A stretch of DNA of 64,000 nt from Kineococcus aurantiacus (GCF_013409345.1 NZ_JACCBB010000001.1:4712001-4776000), one strand, 5' to 3'. Shown: positions 26,526 through 34,875, numbered from the stretch's first letter. A program made the numbers and translations. The notes: generated by a model not told the origin, from the letters alone.

Positions 26526-27396
26526 GGTGGTGCCCACCCGGGTGGTCACCGGTGAGCGTGAGCGAGGCGGCTGGTCGGGTGCTCGCGGCGCCGGCGTCGG
26601 CGGTCACGACGAGCCTGCCCTCCATGCCGTCTCGGCGGTGGCTGCCGACCGAGCAGTGGAACTCGTACTCCCCGGCGGGGGCGTCCAGGACCACCACGCG
26701 ATCCCGGCCGCTGGGCACGGTGACGTCGATGCCGAGCTGGTCGACGGTGAAGCTGTGGGAGTCGTCGGTGTCGTTGGTGAAGCGGAAGGCCACCGGTTCG
26801 CCCTCGCCGGCGCGCAGCTGGGCGGCCTCGAAGCGGTAGTTGACCATGTCGACGCTCGGCAGCGCTCGCCGTTGGGCTTCGCTCAGCCCGCCGGTGTGCT
26901 CGCCCTGCGGGGAGGCGGTCAGCAGGACGGCGCCGACGGCGACGGCCGCGGCGGTCCCCGCGATCGCGAACACCGCACCGGACGGCCCGGAGGTCTCCCC
27001 GCTGCGGCGGCGGGCGGTCCAGGTCACGGCTGCGCCGCTGAGGCTGAGACCGGCCACGAGCAGTTCCAGGACGGCCACGGCGAAGGGTGCCGGATCCCCG
27101 GGGCGGATGAGGTCGAAGGACAGGTCGGTGGTCCTGATGCCGACGGTGGTGGCGACGGCCAGCAGTGCCGCCAGCGGAGCCCACCGGCGACCACGGTGCA
27201 CGGCGGCGGCGGCGATGAGGGGGAGCAGGGACGCGCTGGCCATGCCGGGGTTCGGTCGTCCGGCCAGCACCAGGTAGCCGACCAGGTTCGCTGCCGCCAG
27301 GGCGAGCAGGGAAGCAGTGGTCCAGCGAGCGGGCCCCGGGGAGGTGCTCGAGGCGCTGCGGGGGGAACTGGAGGTGGATCGGTCGAGGGTGCTCAC
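26518..27396 (-). CDS. Membrane-anchored cupredoxin
   Basis: A 292-residue protein: four to five membrane helices in residues 25-165, then a C-terminal extracytoplasmic cupredoxin domain (about 180-278). The type-1 copper ligands are visible as H214 (DDSHSF), C248, H253 and M258 (HCSVGSHRRDGM). It ends in a histidine-rich HPGGHHHG tail that could bind extra metal. The start GTG 27396 follows GGAG. It likely delivers electrons or copper to the overlapping multicopper oxidase. A perfect inverted repeat 27 bases upstream of the start is a candidate operator. Longer frames upstream were rejected because they turn arginine-rich and run through the truncated TetR gene. Confidence 0.85.
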   Translation of the reverse strand: MSTLDRSTSSSPRSASSTSPGPARWTTASLLALAAANLVGYLVLAGRPNPGMASASLLPLIAAAAVHRGRRWAPLAALLAVATTVGIRTTDLSFDLIRPGDPAPFAVAVLELLVAGLSLSGAAVTWTARRRSGETSGPSGAVFAIAGTAAAVAVGAVLLTASPQGEHTGGLSEAQRRALPSVDMVNYRFEAAQLRAGEGEPVAFRFTNDTDDSHSFTVDQLGIDVTVPSGRDRVVVLDAPAGEYEFHCSVGSHRRDGMEGRLVVTADAGAASTRPAASLTLTGDHPGGHHHG

Positions 27397-27422
27397 GAGA
27401 ACTCCAAGGGTGTGGTCAGCGG

Positions 27423-27444
27423 AGTGACTGAGTGGACAGTCACT
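27423..27444. promoter_or_regulatory. Perfect inverted repeat, candidate TetR operator of the copper operon
   Basis: AGTGACTG at 27423-27430 and its exact complement CAGTCACT at 27437-27444, spaced by six bases, just upstream of the cupredoxin start. The half-site AGTGACT also occurs in the box in front of the truncated TetR gene. Confidence 0.6.
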
Positions 27445-27542
27445 TGGTGGGGCCGGAAAGGGTGGCTGGTGCGTGACGTCGTGTCGAGGTTGCGGGCTGT
27501 GGGCTGGCCGTGCCGCAGTGGGTGAGTGCTGCTGAGGCTTGC

Positions 27543-27998
27543 TCAGGTGGTGCTGGGCTGCAGGTGCTCCACACCGGCGGTCAGGAACTGGGCCCATCGG
27601 GTGTCCAGGGCGTCCAGGTCGGCGGTGACGACGAGGTGGCACAGCCGTCCGTGGGCCACGGAGTGCTGGATCGCCGCCGGTGAGGCCGTGCCGTGCTGCT
27701 CGACGACGCCGACCAGCACGGCCGGTCCGCGCTGCGGGGCTCGGTGCACCTCGGGCAGGTCCGCGGCGCTCCGGGTGTGGACCTGGAACACGAGCAGATC
27801 GCGGTCGGTGACCAGGTCGACGTAGGCGTCGGTCATCGCCGCCAGTCGCTGCGCGGGATCCCCGCCGGCGCCGGCGGCGTCGGTGGCGATCGACGTGATC
27901 GCGGTCGCGTGGTGACCGGTGCGGGCGGAGGCGTGCAGGGCGCTGGTGGTGACGCGCGCTCGCTGAGCCTCGGCGGTGGAGCGTCGCGGTGGACTCAT
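27543..27998 (-). pseudogene. TetR paralogue lacking the recognition helix
   Basis: A 151-residue open frame starting at ATG 27998. Its ends align well with the intact TetR at 24271 (STAEAQRARVTTSALHASAR with STAESQRARATASAVRVFAR; GRLCHLVVTADLDALDTRWA with GQLCHLIVTSGLDGLNTSWA). About 45 residues between IATDAA and GDPAQRL are missing: the recognition helix and the first ligand-domain helix. It therefore cannot bind DNA like its paralogue, though the dimerisation part remains and it might form mixed dimers. The frame stays open, so a functional inhibitor role is conceivable; decay is simpler. Confidence 0.6.
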
Positions 27999-28001
27999 GT
28001 G

Positions 28002-28017
28002 AGTGACTAAACACTAA
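28002..28017. promoter_or_regulatory. Candidate TetR operator upstream of the truncated TetR gene
   Basis: AGTGACTAAACACTAA lies directly before the ATG at 27998. It combines the AGTGACT half-site of the copper-operon repeat with the AACACTAA found ahead of the intact TetR. Confidence 0.45.
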
Positions 28018-28020
28018 CAA

Positions 28021-28538
28021 CGGGGACGAGGTCAACCCCCGTGGGCGGACCTACCGCCAGGCAGTCGGTCGGCCTTCGCCCGCGCTCAGCGCCACCACGT
28101 ACCGGGAGGGTGCCCGCCGGCCGGCGGGCCTGGCGCACCTGCACGTCAACCGACTGCTCGTGACGAGCTGTTCATCGACTCCGCAGGTGACGATCACGGA
28201 GTTCCGGAAGCCCCTGTCGGGCGCCTCTGCCGGGCGCCTTTTCCGGGCGCTAGTCGAAACCACCGCCACACCTACCCCGAGAACCGGGTGGGCGAGCCCG
28301 CACTGCTGGGTCGGAGGTGGGTCGGCGGTGAACGTCAGGTCCTTCGATGCTGCTCGCCGTCATCGGGAACGGACGCGAACCGATGCCCTGGCAGGAGCTG
28401 GCAGGGCGTCAGGGGGCGACGATCCGGCGAGTTCTCGGGGAGGGCCTGGCGCGCCACCGCCTCGACGCTGCACCGGAGGCGTTGAGCCCCGCCGCCCCTG
28501 AGTCGTGGGACCTGCGCGGACTCGAGCGGCACGGTGTC
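28021..28538. other. Gene-free interval
   Basis: About 520 bases with only short shadow frames. A tandem near-repeat (GGCGCC/GGGCGC around 28215-28250) is present but no gene, RNA or clear terminator is recognised. Confidence 0.4.
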
Positions 28539-29147
28539 TCACGTGCCGTCCCACCGCATGATGTTCATGATCATCTCGCCCTGCTCGCGGGCGTCGTCGA
28601 GGGCGTGGTGGGTGTGCCGTCGCCTGCTGCGCAGGTGAGCGGGCATGAAGCGCTTGGTGGAACCGACGATCCCGCGACCGGCTCGGGTGGCGAAGGCGGT
28701 CTTGGCGTCGAAGTGCGTGGAGTGCCCGTAGGGGGAGCGGCCGGTGAAGTGGACGGCGTACCAGGTGACCCACATGACGTCGAAGCCGAGGGGGTAGCAG
28801 GCCAGGACAGGACGGACGCGGTCGCCCAGCTGCTGGGTCAGGCGCGCGCAGGTCCCGTCGACGAAGGCGTTCATGGCGAGCATGGCCTGCTGGGGTTCTC
28901 GGCCGTGGTTGACGAGGTGGTTCCGGTCCAGACCGGCGACGGCGGCGGCTTCGGGGTCGAAGGTGTCGCTGATGGGTCGCAGTTCGGCGTAGAAGGTGGG
29001 CTGGTCGGTGTCGGCGGGGACGTCGACGAGGTCGCCGGCGTGGGTGCGGTACCCGCACAGGGCCACGCCGATGGCAGACAGCGAGTAGGGGCCGGGAATG
29101 GGTCCGTCGGCTTCGACGTCGGTGGAGAAGTACGCCTCCGCGGTCAC
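28539..29147 (-). CDS. 3'-5' exonuclease-like protein (DEDDh fold)
   Basis: A 202-residue protein with the layout of RNase T/DnaQ-type DEDDh exonucleases. The first acidic pair is in FSTDVEADGP (Asp and Glu near residues 9-11). A later Asp sits in YPLGFDVMWV, and the final His-Asp motif is HHALDDAREQ near 185-194. The start GTG 29147 has AGGAAGG about seven bases ahead. It is probably cytoplasmic and acts on nucleic-acid 3' ends; the substrate is unknown. Similar stand-alone proteins are annotated as exonuclease-domain proteins in actinobacteria. No operon partners are seen. Confidence 0.75.
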   Translation of the reverse strand: MTAEAYFSTDVEADGPIPGPYSLSAIGVALCGYRTHAGDLVDVPADTDQPTFYAELRPISDTFDPEAAAVAGLDRNHLVNHGREPQQAMLAMNAFVDGTCARLTQQLGDRVRPVLACYPLGFDVMWVTWYAVHFTGRSPYGHSTHFDAKTAFATRAGRGIVGSTKRFMPAHLRSRRRHTHHALDDAREQGEMIMNIMRWDGT

Positions 29148-29429
29148 GCTGATCCTTCCTCGCCGTGCAGGACGTGGAGCGGTGTTCGAGGCACCGCAGG
29201 AGCTCGGTGGGGGCTCGGTGGTCGCCAGTGTTCCACCACCGCGGAGTCGACCGAACCGGGGCAGACCCGTGAAGGCTGCTGGCCCGGTGGGTGTCTGCCC
29301 TCGCCGCAGGTGGTCCGACGCGGAGCCGGTGCCGGAGCCGCACGAGGATCCGGTCCAGCACCGGTTCGTCGCCGGAGACCGGACCGGTCGTGAGTCGGTG
29401 ACAGTTCCCGCGAGCGGCAGGTGCCCCTC

Positions 29430-29800
29430 CGGGGACCCCACCGCGGAGGGCAAGACCTACGGTGCTGCCGAGGTCCACGTCCTCAGCCGGGTGGTGGTGG
29501 GCTGGTCCATCGCCGACCACGTTCGCGCAGAACTCGTCGCCGACGCCGTGCAGGTGGCGCGCTGGCGACGCCGTCCGCGGCCAGGAACCATCGTCCACGC
29601 CGGCTGTTGGTCTGCTGGGTTCGACGGCCCGAGTTGCTTCGGGCGTCCACAGCGGGCTGGACAACGGGCTGGTGGAGACCTCCTGGTCCACGATGCAGCA
29701 CGAGGTCCTGGATCGCCGCTCCTGGTCCGCGCGAGCGGCGCTGGCCTCGGCGACGTTCGACGGGGCGCCTCCCACGAAGTGGGGAGGATCGAGGCGTTCT
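29430..29800 (+). pseudogene. IS3-family transposase (OrfB) remnant
   Basis: Two plus frames together match the integrase core of IS3-type OrfB. The first is PTAEGKTYGAAEV, VVVGWSIADHVRAELVADAV and WRRRPRPGTIVH in one frame. The second is DNGLVETSWSTMQHEVLDRR with SWSARAALASATFD in another. The catalytic Asp after TIVH is replaced (HAGCWS instead of HSDRGSQ) and a frameshift separates the blocks. Neither OrfA nor inverted ends are present. It is a dead fragment of an old insertion next to the MerR gene. Confidence 0.75.
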
Positions 29801-29888
29801 CGTGCCGCTACCCGTGCGGTCTCCTTCCCGTGCGGTCTCTTCCTTGCCGCCGGCAGGTGGTGCAAGGCCCGGTGCAGTGTGTGGACGG

Positions 29889-30278
29889 CTACGCCACGCT
29901 GGTGCTGCGGACCACCGTGACCTCCTGCAGGTAGCGGCGCACGGTGTCCCGGCTGCGGGTGAGGCAGACCAGGGATGCTTCGAGGCGCTCGAACTCCCCC
30001 TGCAGGTCGTCGGCGACCGCAGCCGTGCAGGTCGGCGACCACCCCTGCACCGGCTCGTCACCAGACGCCAACCCCATGTCGAGCACGGCCCGCACCAGAC
30101 GGGTGCCCAGCCCCGCCCGCACGAGGTGGCTGATCTGCTCGATGCGCTCCACGTCAGCCTCGGCGTACTCGCGGTAGCCGTTGGCGCCACGCCGCGGGCT
30201 CAGCAGCCGCTGCTGCTCGTAGTAGCGCAGCATCCGGGTGCTCACCCCGGTACGACGGCTCAGCTGTCCGATGCGCAT
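29889..30278 (-). CDS. MerR-family transcriptional regulator
   Basis: A 129-residue regulator. The winged helix (residues 1-70) reads MRIGQLSRRTGVSTRMLRYY, then GYREYAEADVERIEQI. A dimerisation coiled coil follows (about 80-118, DDLQGEFERLEASLVCLTRS). No metal-binding cysteine pattern is present beyond single cysteines, so an organic-ligand sensor is more likely than a metal sensor. ATG 30278 has GGAGG ahead at eight bases and was preferred to an upstream start. It is divergent from an MFS exporter with a shared promoter/operator, the classic MerR arrangement. Confidence 0.88.
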   Translation of the reverse strand: MRIGQLSRRTGVSTRMLRYYEQQRLLSPRRGANGYREYAEADVERIEQISHLVRAGLGTRLVRAVLDMGLASGDEPVQGWSPTCTAAVADDLQGEFERLEASLVCLTRSRDTVRRYLQEVTVVRSTSVA

Positions 30279-30301
30279 CCTCGCCACCTCCGCAGTTGAC
30301 C

Positions 30302-30317
30302 TTGACACTGGTGTCAA
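30302..30317. promoter_or_regulatory. MerR-type operator/promoter between the regulator and the MFS gene
   Basis: TTGACAC (30302-30308) and its exact complement GTGTCAA (30311-30317) flank two bases. With TTGACC at 30296-30301 as -35 and TTACCG at 30321-30326 as a weak -10, the spacer is 19 bases, the over-long spacing MerR activators correct. Confidence 0.65.
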
Positions 30318-30334
30318 TCCTTACCGTCGCCGAC

Positions 30335-31522
30335 GTGGAACACCGAGCGCAACTGGCCGCCTTGAGCCTGGCCGCTTTCGTCACCGTCACCATCGAACTG
30401 GCTCCCACGGGGCTGCTGCCGCTGGTCGCCGACGGGCTCGACGTCTCCCGCGCCGCCGCGGGCAGCCTGGTCGCCTCGTGGGCCCTGACCATCGCCGTGA
30501 GCAGCGTGCTGCTCGTGCGGCTCACCGCGCGCTTCGACCGGCAGCGCGTCATCGCGGTGGCGGTGCTCATCAGCGCCGGCGCCACCGTGGCGACCGCACT
30601 GACCCCCACCCTGGCCGCCGCCCTCGCCGTCCGCGTCGTCGGCGCTGCCGCGCACGGTGTCGTCTGGGCCCTGCTGGTGCCGCACGTCAGCTCCCTCGTC
30701 AGGCCCGAACGGCTCGGGCGGGCGATCTCGATCGTCTTGGCCGGACCGACGGCCGCCACCGTCGTCGGAGTTCCCCTGGTCACCGCCTCGGCCGCGGCGC
30801 TGGGGTGGCGTGCAGCGTTCGCGGCGCTCGCCGTCCCGGCCGTGCTCGCGACGGCGCCGCTGCTGCGGGCCGGTGGGGCGCCGCCGTCGGCCTCACGACG
30901 CACCGGGTACCGGTGGTGGAAGGACCCCTCGGCTCGGTCGGTCCTGTGGACGTCCGCGGCGACGGCTCTGGTGCTGGCCGGTCACTTCGCGCTGGCGACC
31001 TTCACCGCCGTTCTGCTCACCGCCCGAGCAGGGTTCGGCCAGGACGCCGTTGCGCCCCTGCTGCTCGTCTTCGGAGCCGCAGGCGTCGGTGGGCTCGCCG
31101 TGTCGGGGTGGCTGTCGGACCGACGTCCGCGGGCCGCGCTGCGGCTGACGGCGACAGCGTTCATCGCCGCACTGGGCGCGCTCGGAGTTCTGGGTGTGCA
31201 CCCGGTCGTCGCGGTCGCGGCGGTGACAGCGTGGGGGTTCCTCACCGGGCTGCTGCCACCGGTGTTCCAGGTCACGGTGACTCGGCAGGCCGCGCCCGCG
31301 ATCCGCGGTGAGGCCGGTGCGATGGCCATCACCGCCCTCAACGTCGGCATCGCCGCCGGGGCAGGCGTCGGTGGGGTGGTTCTGGCAGCTGGCGGAACCG
31401 GATGGCTGATCGCCGTCGCGACGGCCACCGCGGCGGTGGGGGCCGCGTTGCTGTGGGCGCACGACGGCCCGGCCAGGGCAGCTGGTCGCGTCGTCGATGG
31501 ACCGATGTCTCAGAGCAGGTAG
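30335..31522 (+). CDS. MFS drug-efflux-type transporter (AraJ/Cmr-like)
   Basis: A 395-residue major facilitator with twelve helices, of the DHA1 group that includes AraJ and Cmr/Cmx. ELAPTGLLPLVADGLDVSRA in helix 1 resembles the family's E-x-x-x-G-LLP motif, and RFDRQRVIAVAV follows helix 2. I start it at GTG 30335 (VEHRAQLAAL). This lies only about two bases from the predicted transcription start of the MerR promoter, so the message may be leaderless; upstream codons fall inside the operator. Likely exports the compound sensed by the divergent MerR protein. Confidence 0.85.
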   Translation: MEHRAQLAALSLAAFVTVTIELAPTGLLPLVADGLDVSRAAAGSLVASWALTIAVSSVLLVRLTARFDRQRVIAVAVLISAGATVATALTPTLAAALAVRVVGAAAHGVVWALLVPHVSSLVRPERLGRAISIVLAGPTAATVVGVPLVTASAAALGWRAAFAALAVPAVLATAPLLRAGGAPPSASRRTGYRWWKDPSARSVLWTSAATALVLAGHFALATFTAVLLTARAGFGQDAVAPLLLVFGAAGVGGLAVSGWLSDRRPRAALRLTATAFIAALGALGVLGVHPVVAVAAVTAWGFLTGLLPPVFQVTVTRQAAPAIRGEAGAMAITALNVGIAAGAGVGGVVLAAGGTGWLIAVATATAAVGAALLWAHDGPARAAGRVVDGPMSQSR

Positions 31523-31732
31523 TCGCCTCGGTCTTCGGGCGGTGGCGTCGACGACGCTGAGGTGCTGGTGAGCGAGGTGGTCAGCCGTGTCGTCGACGTC
31601 GGGTCCAACGTCAACATCGGGCAGTGCAGGAGCACTCCGCACTGCTGGCGGGGGGTGTGGGCCGAGTGCCTGCACGACCCGGTCCGCGCCGTGACCCTGA
31701 CGTGCCTCCCGGCCGGGCACAGTGGTCAGGTG

Positions 31733-32095
31733 ATGGATCCGATGCCCGCGCTGGAGGACCTGGTCTGGCTCTTCGAGAGCGAGCCCACGTACCCCTTCGG
31801 CATGGAGGACGCACCGTGGCCCTACGTCTGCGTCCGCTTCACCCTGACCCGCGGCGCCGCGCGGGTGGAGCTGGAGGTGGAGCCGGCGTCTGAGTTGGTC
31901 AAGCTGTCGTTGACCTCGGCGGGTGCGGAGCTGGTCGACGTGGAGCTGCAGTCGGTGCAGTCGCTGGTCGTGGAGAAGCGGGCCGGGCGGGAGCTGCTGG
32001 GCGTCGTCTTCGATGAGCGGGTGCCCCTGGGGGGTTTGTGGTTGCAGACCAAGCCTGCTCTGTCGTTGACCTGGCGAGCCGGTGCAGCCGAGTAG
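31733..32095 (+). CDS. Hypothetical protein
   Basis: A 120-residue, acidic, beta-rich protein beginning MDPMPALEDLVWLFESEPTY at ATG 31733, chosen because upstream codons of the longer frame look non-coding. No signal peptide or known motif. The sequence GGARVELEVEP-type strands and a WLQTKPAL segment suggest a small single-domain fold. It is the first of the short orphan genes that are followed by the GATGACCG repeat family (repeat copy begins right after its stop). Related in style, not clearly in sequence, to the array at 42-52 kb. Confidence 0.6.
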   Translation: MDPMPALEDLVWLFESEPTYPFGMEDAPWPYVCVRFTLTRGAARVELEVEPASELVKLSLTSAGAELVDVELQSVQSLVVEKRAGRELLGVVFDERVPLGGLWLQTKPALSLTWRAGAAE

Positions 32096-32125
32096 ACGCG
32101 CCCGCAGGGCGCCGTGACCGTGAGG
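32096..32125 (+). repeat. Interspersed repeat, type A
   Basis: CGCCCGCAGGGCG hairpin followed by CCGTGACCGTGAGG, directly after the stop of the preceding gene. Leftmost clear copy of the family. Confidence 0.75.
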
Positions 32126-32265
32126 CTCTGCCCTCGAGCTGAAACGGGAGCGACGGCCACCGTGCACGAGTGAGAACGTGGTGGCGCAGGCAGAGTCCCG
32201 TCAGCGCTGACGTCGTCGACTCACCACTGGTGCCCCGAGCGTCTGCGTCGGGAGCTGGACGCGCC

Positions 32266-32290
32266 GCTCCGCGGGATGACCGTGAGGTCG
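32266..32290 (+). repeat. Interspersed repeat, type B
   Basis: CTCCGCGGGATGACCGTGAG copy; type B replaces the CGCC-hairpin side of type A with CGCGGG. Confidence 0.75.
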
Positions 32291-32296
32291 CTGGCT

Positions 32297-32440
32297 TCAG
32301 ACGTCGTGCCGTGAACACACCGGTCGGAAGGCCCACCTGGTGAGGAACCTCCAGTCCAGGGAGGGGTGGGTGACCTCACCGATGAGCAGGGCCAGGGTGA
32401 TGCCGTCGTCGGCTTCCCCGTGCTGCAGGGTGCCTCGGGC
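32297..32440 (-). pseudogene. Possible 3' fragment of a decayed gene
   Basis: The minus strand reads GTLQHGEADDGITLALLIGE and on through a TRWAFRP segment to a stop at 32297, a protein-like composition unlike the arginine-rich sequence upstream of it. No start or intact N-terminal part is found. From 32441 to 32979 further pieces (for example GYHGHLAAGCAVVQDFAEEH in another frame) look like scattered coding remains, but no complete gene is supported. Confidence 0.35.
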
Positions 32441-32979
32441 TCGTCCTCGCTCCGTTGGACGTCGAACGGCGGGCCCGCCCGCGTCGCGGGCGCCTGTCCG
32501 CGGCGGTCGCCCCGCTGCCGCTGGTGCGGGCGATGGTCCCGCACCACCTGCACCGGGTGCGTGCGCTCGCCCGTCGCGGAGCGCGGGTCCTGCGGCGCCG
32601 GCGGTGAACCGTTCCCGGCGCCCCGGTCCCGGCGAGCGTCTCGGCGGGCGGCTGCGGGTTCGAGCGCGACGGGTTCTCCGGGCCCAGCAGCACCAGCCCT
32701 CACCGGCGCAGGGGGACGGGGTGTTCCTCCGCGAAGTCCTGCACGACTGCGCAGCCCGCGGCGAGGTGGCCGTGGTACCCCGCTGACGGCGCTGCCGCAG
32801 CTGACCCGGCGGGTGTTCGTGGGCCTCCGCGGCCGCCTCGTCGACGCAGCCCGCACCGGGGTCGTGCTCGACGAGGGCACGCGTCCGTGGCCGTCCGCGG
32901 GCGACTGCTCCGCGCTGGGCGGGCGACCGACCGCGACGACCCCCGTGGTTCCTGCTCGCCGCTGCGCGCGGCGTCCTGG

Positions 32980-33927
32980 TCAGCGGTGCAGGAACAGCCG
33001 CACCGCGGTTCCGGCGCTCGTGCTGCGAACGGCGCTGTCGTCGGCGATGGCCCGGGCGAGCCACAGTCCGCGGCCGTTCTCGCCGTCCGGCTCGGGCACG
33101 GTGTAGCCGGCCACGCCGACGGTGAACCCGGGGCCGTCGTCACGCACCTCGAGCACGAGACGGCCCTCACCGTCCGTCCACGCGCTCAGCTCGGCCGAGC
33201 CGGCGGCTCGGAGCGCGTTGGCGACGAGCTCGTGGACGGCGAGCAGCGTGTCGTCCGCGCGGTCGTCGAGGCCGCCGTCCGTCAGGACCTGCCGGGCGAA
33301 CCGGCGCGCCGTCCGCGTGTCGGAGACGACCGCCCGGGAGGCGTCGGGCGGCGCCTGGAGCCACGCCGGTTCCGCCAGGCGCACGTAGGCGTCGGGGTCC
33401 ATGAACGACGCCGACGGGACGGGGGACGCGCCACCCCAGACCAGGGGGTGCGTCCGCTGCACCTCGGCCACGTGGGCCGGCGCGAGGTGGCGCAGGTCGT
33501 GCAGGCACAGCGCGTAGTGGCTCACGTCCTCGTAGGCGCGGTTGTACGCCGTCTCGATGCGGTGCCACTCCTGCGCGTCGGCGTGCTCCAGCCACACCGG
33601 TTCGCCGATGAGGCGGCACGCCTTGCCGCGTTGCGCCAGGTCGCGGAGCACGCGGTCGTACAGCTGCACCGTCCCGTGGCCGCCCTGCCAGACGTCCGCG
33701 GACTCGGCGCAGAGCGCCAGACGGTCGGCGTCAGCGCCGAGCACCGACACCAGGGCGGCGACGGTGGTGCGGCTGCCGACGAGGAGGACGTCCTCGTCGC
33801 GCTCGAAGCCTTCACGGATGAAGGGGAGGCACCGGGCCACGAGCTCGTCGTCGTCGGCGAAGAAGAAGGCCTCGTGCGCCAGGCCCGTCCCCGTCCAGCC
33901 GCCGGACGGCTGCAGCTCGACGGTCAC
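32980..33927 (-). CDS. MEDS-domain protein with HATPase (anti-sigma kinase-like) domain
   Basis: A 315-residue protein. Residues about 15-190 form a MEDS (DcmR-type) sensory domain: HEAFFFADDDELVARCLPFI, EDVLLVGSRTTVAAL, and the later QEWHRIETAYNRAYEDVSHY. Residues about 200-315 are a GHKL/HATPase_c domain of the RsbW/SpoIIAB type: N-box LLAVHELVANALRAAG, G1 box VRDDGPGF, and GRGLWLARAIAD. Such proteins bind ATP and phosphorylate or sequester anti-sigma partners. GTG 33927 overlaps the stop of the upstream MEDS-STAS gene (GTGA), so the two are co-translated and probably partners. Confidence 0.85.
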   Translation of the reverse strand: MTVELQPSGGWTGTGLAHEAFFFADDDELVARCLPFIREGFERDEDVLLVGSRTTVAALVSVLGADADRLALCAESADVWQGGHGTVQLYDRVLRDLAQRGKACRLIGEPVWLEHADAQEWHRIETAYNRAYEDVSHYALCLHDLRHLAPAHVAEVQRTHPLVWGGASPVPSASFMDPDAYVRLAEPAWLQAPPDASRAVVSDTRTARRFARQVLTDGGLDDRADDTLLAVHELVANALRAAGSAELSAWTDGEGRLVLEVRDDGPGFTVGVAGYTVPEPDGENGRGLWLARAIADDSAVRSTSAGTAVRLFLHR

Positions 33928-34757
33928 GACGCGTCCCCGGTGAGCCCGAAGGTGGACAGGCACAGTCGGGCCGGTCCGTGCGCCCCCGAGATGAGGACCT
34001 CCCGGCCGGCGACGCCCTGGGCGCCGACGAACTGGGCCAGGCGCCGGGTCGCGCCGGCGTCGAGGAAGCTGAGCTCGGACAGGTCGATGCGCACGGGGTC
34101 GTCGGCGACGAGTGCGGCGGCGTCGAGCGCCTCGCCGAACTCGGTGACGTCGAACGTGTCGACCTCCCCGCCGATCACGATGCGGTTCTCGCGACAGGTC
34201 ACGGAGAACGGCGGCACGTCGGTGCCGCAGCGCACCGGGTGCGCGGCGATGACGGCACGGCCGGCCGTGCCGATGCGGTGGACGTCGTACCCGCACAGCG
34301 TGATCAACGGCTCCGCCGCGACGACGGCGTCGACCGCGAGCTCGTAGGCGACCAACCGGCGCAGGGCGGAAGCACCCGTGGCGACGGGACTCATGTCCGC
34401 GGCGACCCGCAGCGCGCGGTGCCCCGAGGTCTTCGCGTTCCGGCCGGCGCGGGCGTAGGCGGCGCTCTGGACGTCGGCGTCGAAGGTCTCGGGCGGCCCG
34501 TAGGAGTCGATGGTCCGCGTGAGGGTGAGCCGCCCGGACGCGAGGAGTTCGTCGCGGCCGGGGAGCGCTGCCAACGCGGCGGTGAGTTCGTCGACCGTCC
34601 CGTCACCGGTGTACAGCAGCCGATCGCCGGCACGGGCTCCTTCGTCGAGGAACGCGATCGCCGCGGTGTGCCAGTCGGCTCGGTCGTCGTACGCCACGCA
34701 GGCGTGATCGCCGACCTCGGCACCCAGCGCGTCAGCTGGAGTCCCCGTGCGTCTCAT
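33924..34757 (-). CDS. MEDS-domain protein with STAS (anti-anti-sigma-like) domain
   Basis: A 277-residue protein starting at ATG 34757. It has a MEDS sensory domain (residues about 15-175: GDHACVAYDDRADWHTAAIA, DRLLYTGDGTVDELTAAL, then VAYELAVDAVVAAEPLITLC) followed by a STAS domain (about 185-275). In the STAS domain, DLSELSFLDAGATRRL holds the position where the conserved Ser/Thr of SpoIIAA-type anti-anti-sigma factors would be phosphorylated; here the residue is Ala-Thr after DAG. It is coupled with the downstream MEDS-HATPase protein, making a sensor kinase/antagonist pair that presumably controls a sigma factor encoded elsewhere. Confidence 0.85.
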   Translation of the reverse strand: MRRTGTPADALGAEVGDHACVAYDDRADWHTAAIAFLDEGARAGDRLLYTGDGTVDELTAALAALPGRDELLASGRLTLTRTIDSYGPPETFDADVQSAAYARAGRNAKTSGHRALRVAADMSPVATGASALRRLVAYELAVDAVVAAEPLITLCGYDVHRIGTAGRAVIAAHPVRCGTDVPPFSVTCRENRIVIGGEVDTFDVTEFGEALDAAALVADDPVRIDLSELSFLDAGATRRLAQFVGAQGVAGREVLISGAHGPARLCLSTFGLTGDAS

Positions 34758-34850
34758 GCGCGCAACAGTACGGCGTCGTGCCGAGAGCGGGTGGTCCGCT
34801 CATCGTCGTGACCGGACCGGGCGTGAAGGTGGTGAGCCGACCGGTCCTCA

Positions 34851-34869
34851 CAAGGTGAGGCTAAGCTAA
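34851..34869 (+). promoter_or_regulatory. IdeR/DtxR iron box upstream of the siderophore-binding gene
   Basis: CAAGGTGAGGCTAAGCTAA matches the IdeR consensus at 15 of 19 positions. It ends six bases before the GTG start at 34876, so repressor binding would cover the promoter -10 and the transcript must be nearly leaderless. Confidence 0.75.
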
Positions 34870-34875
34870 CGCACC

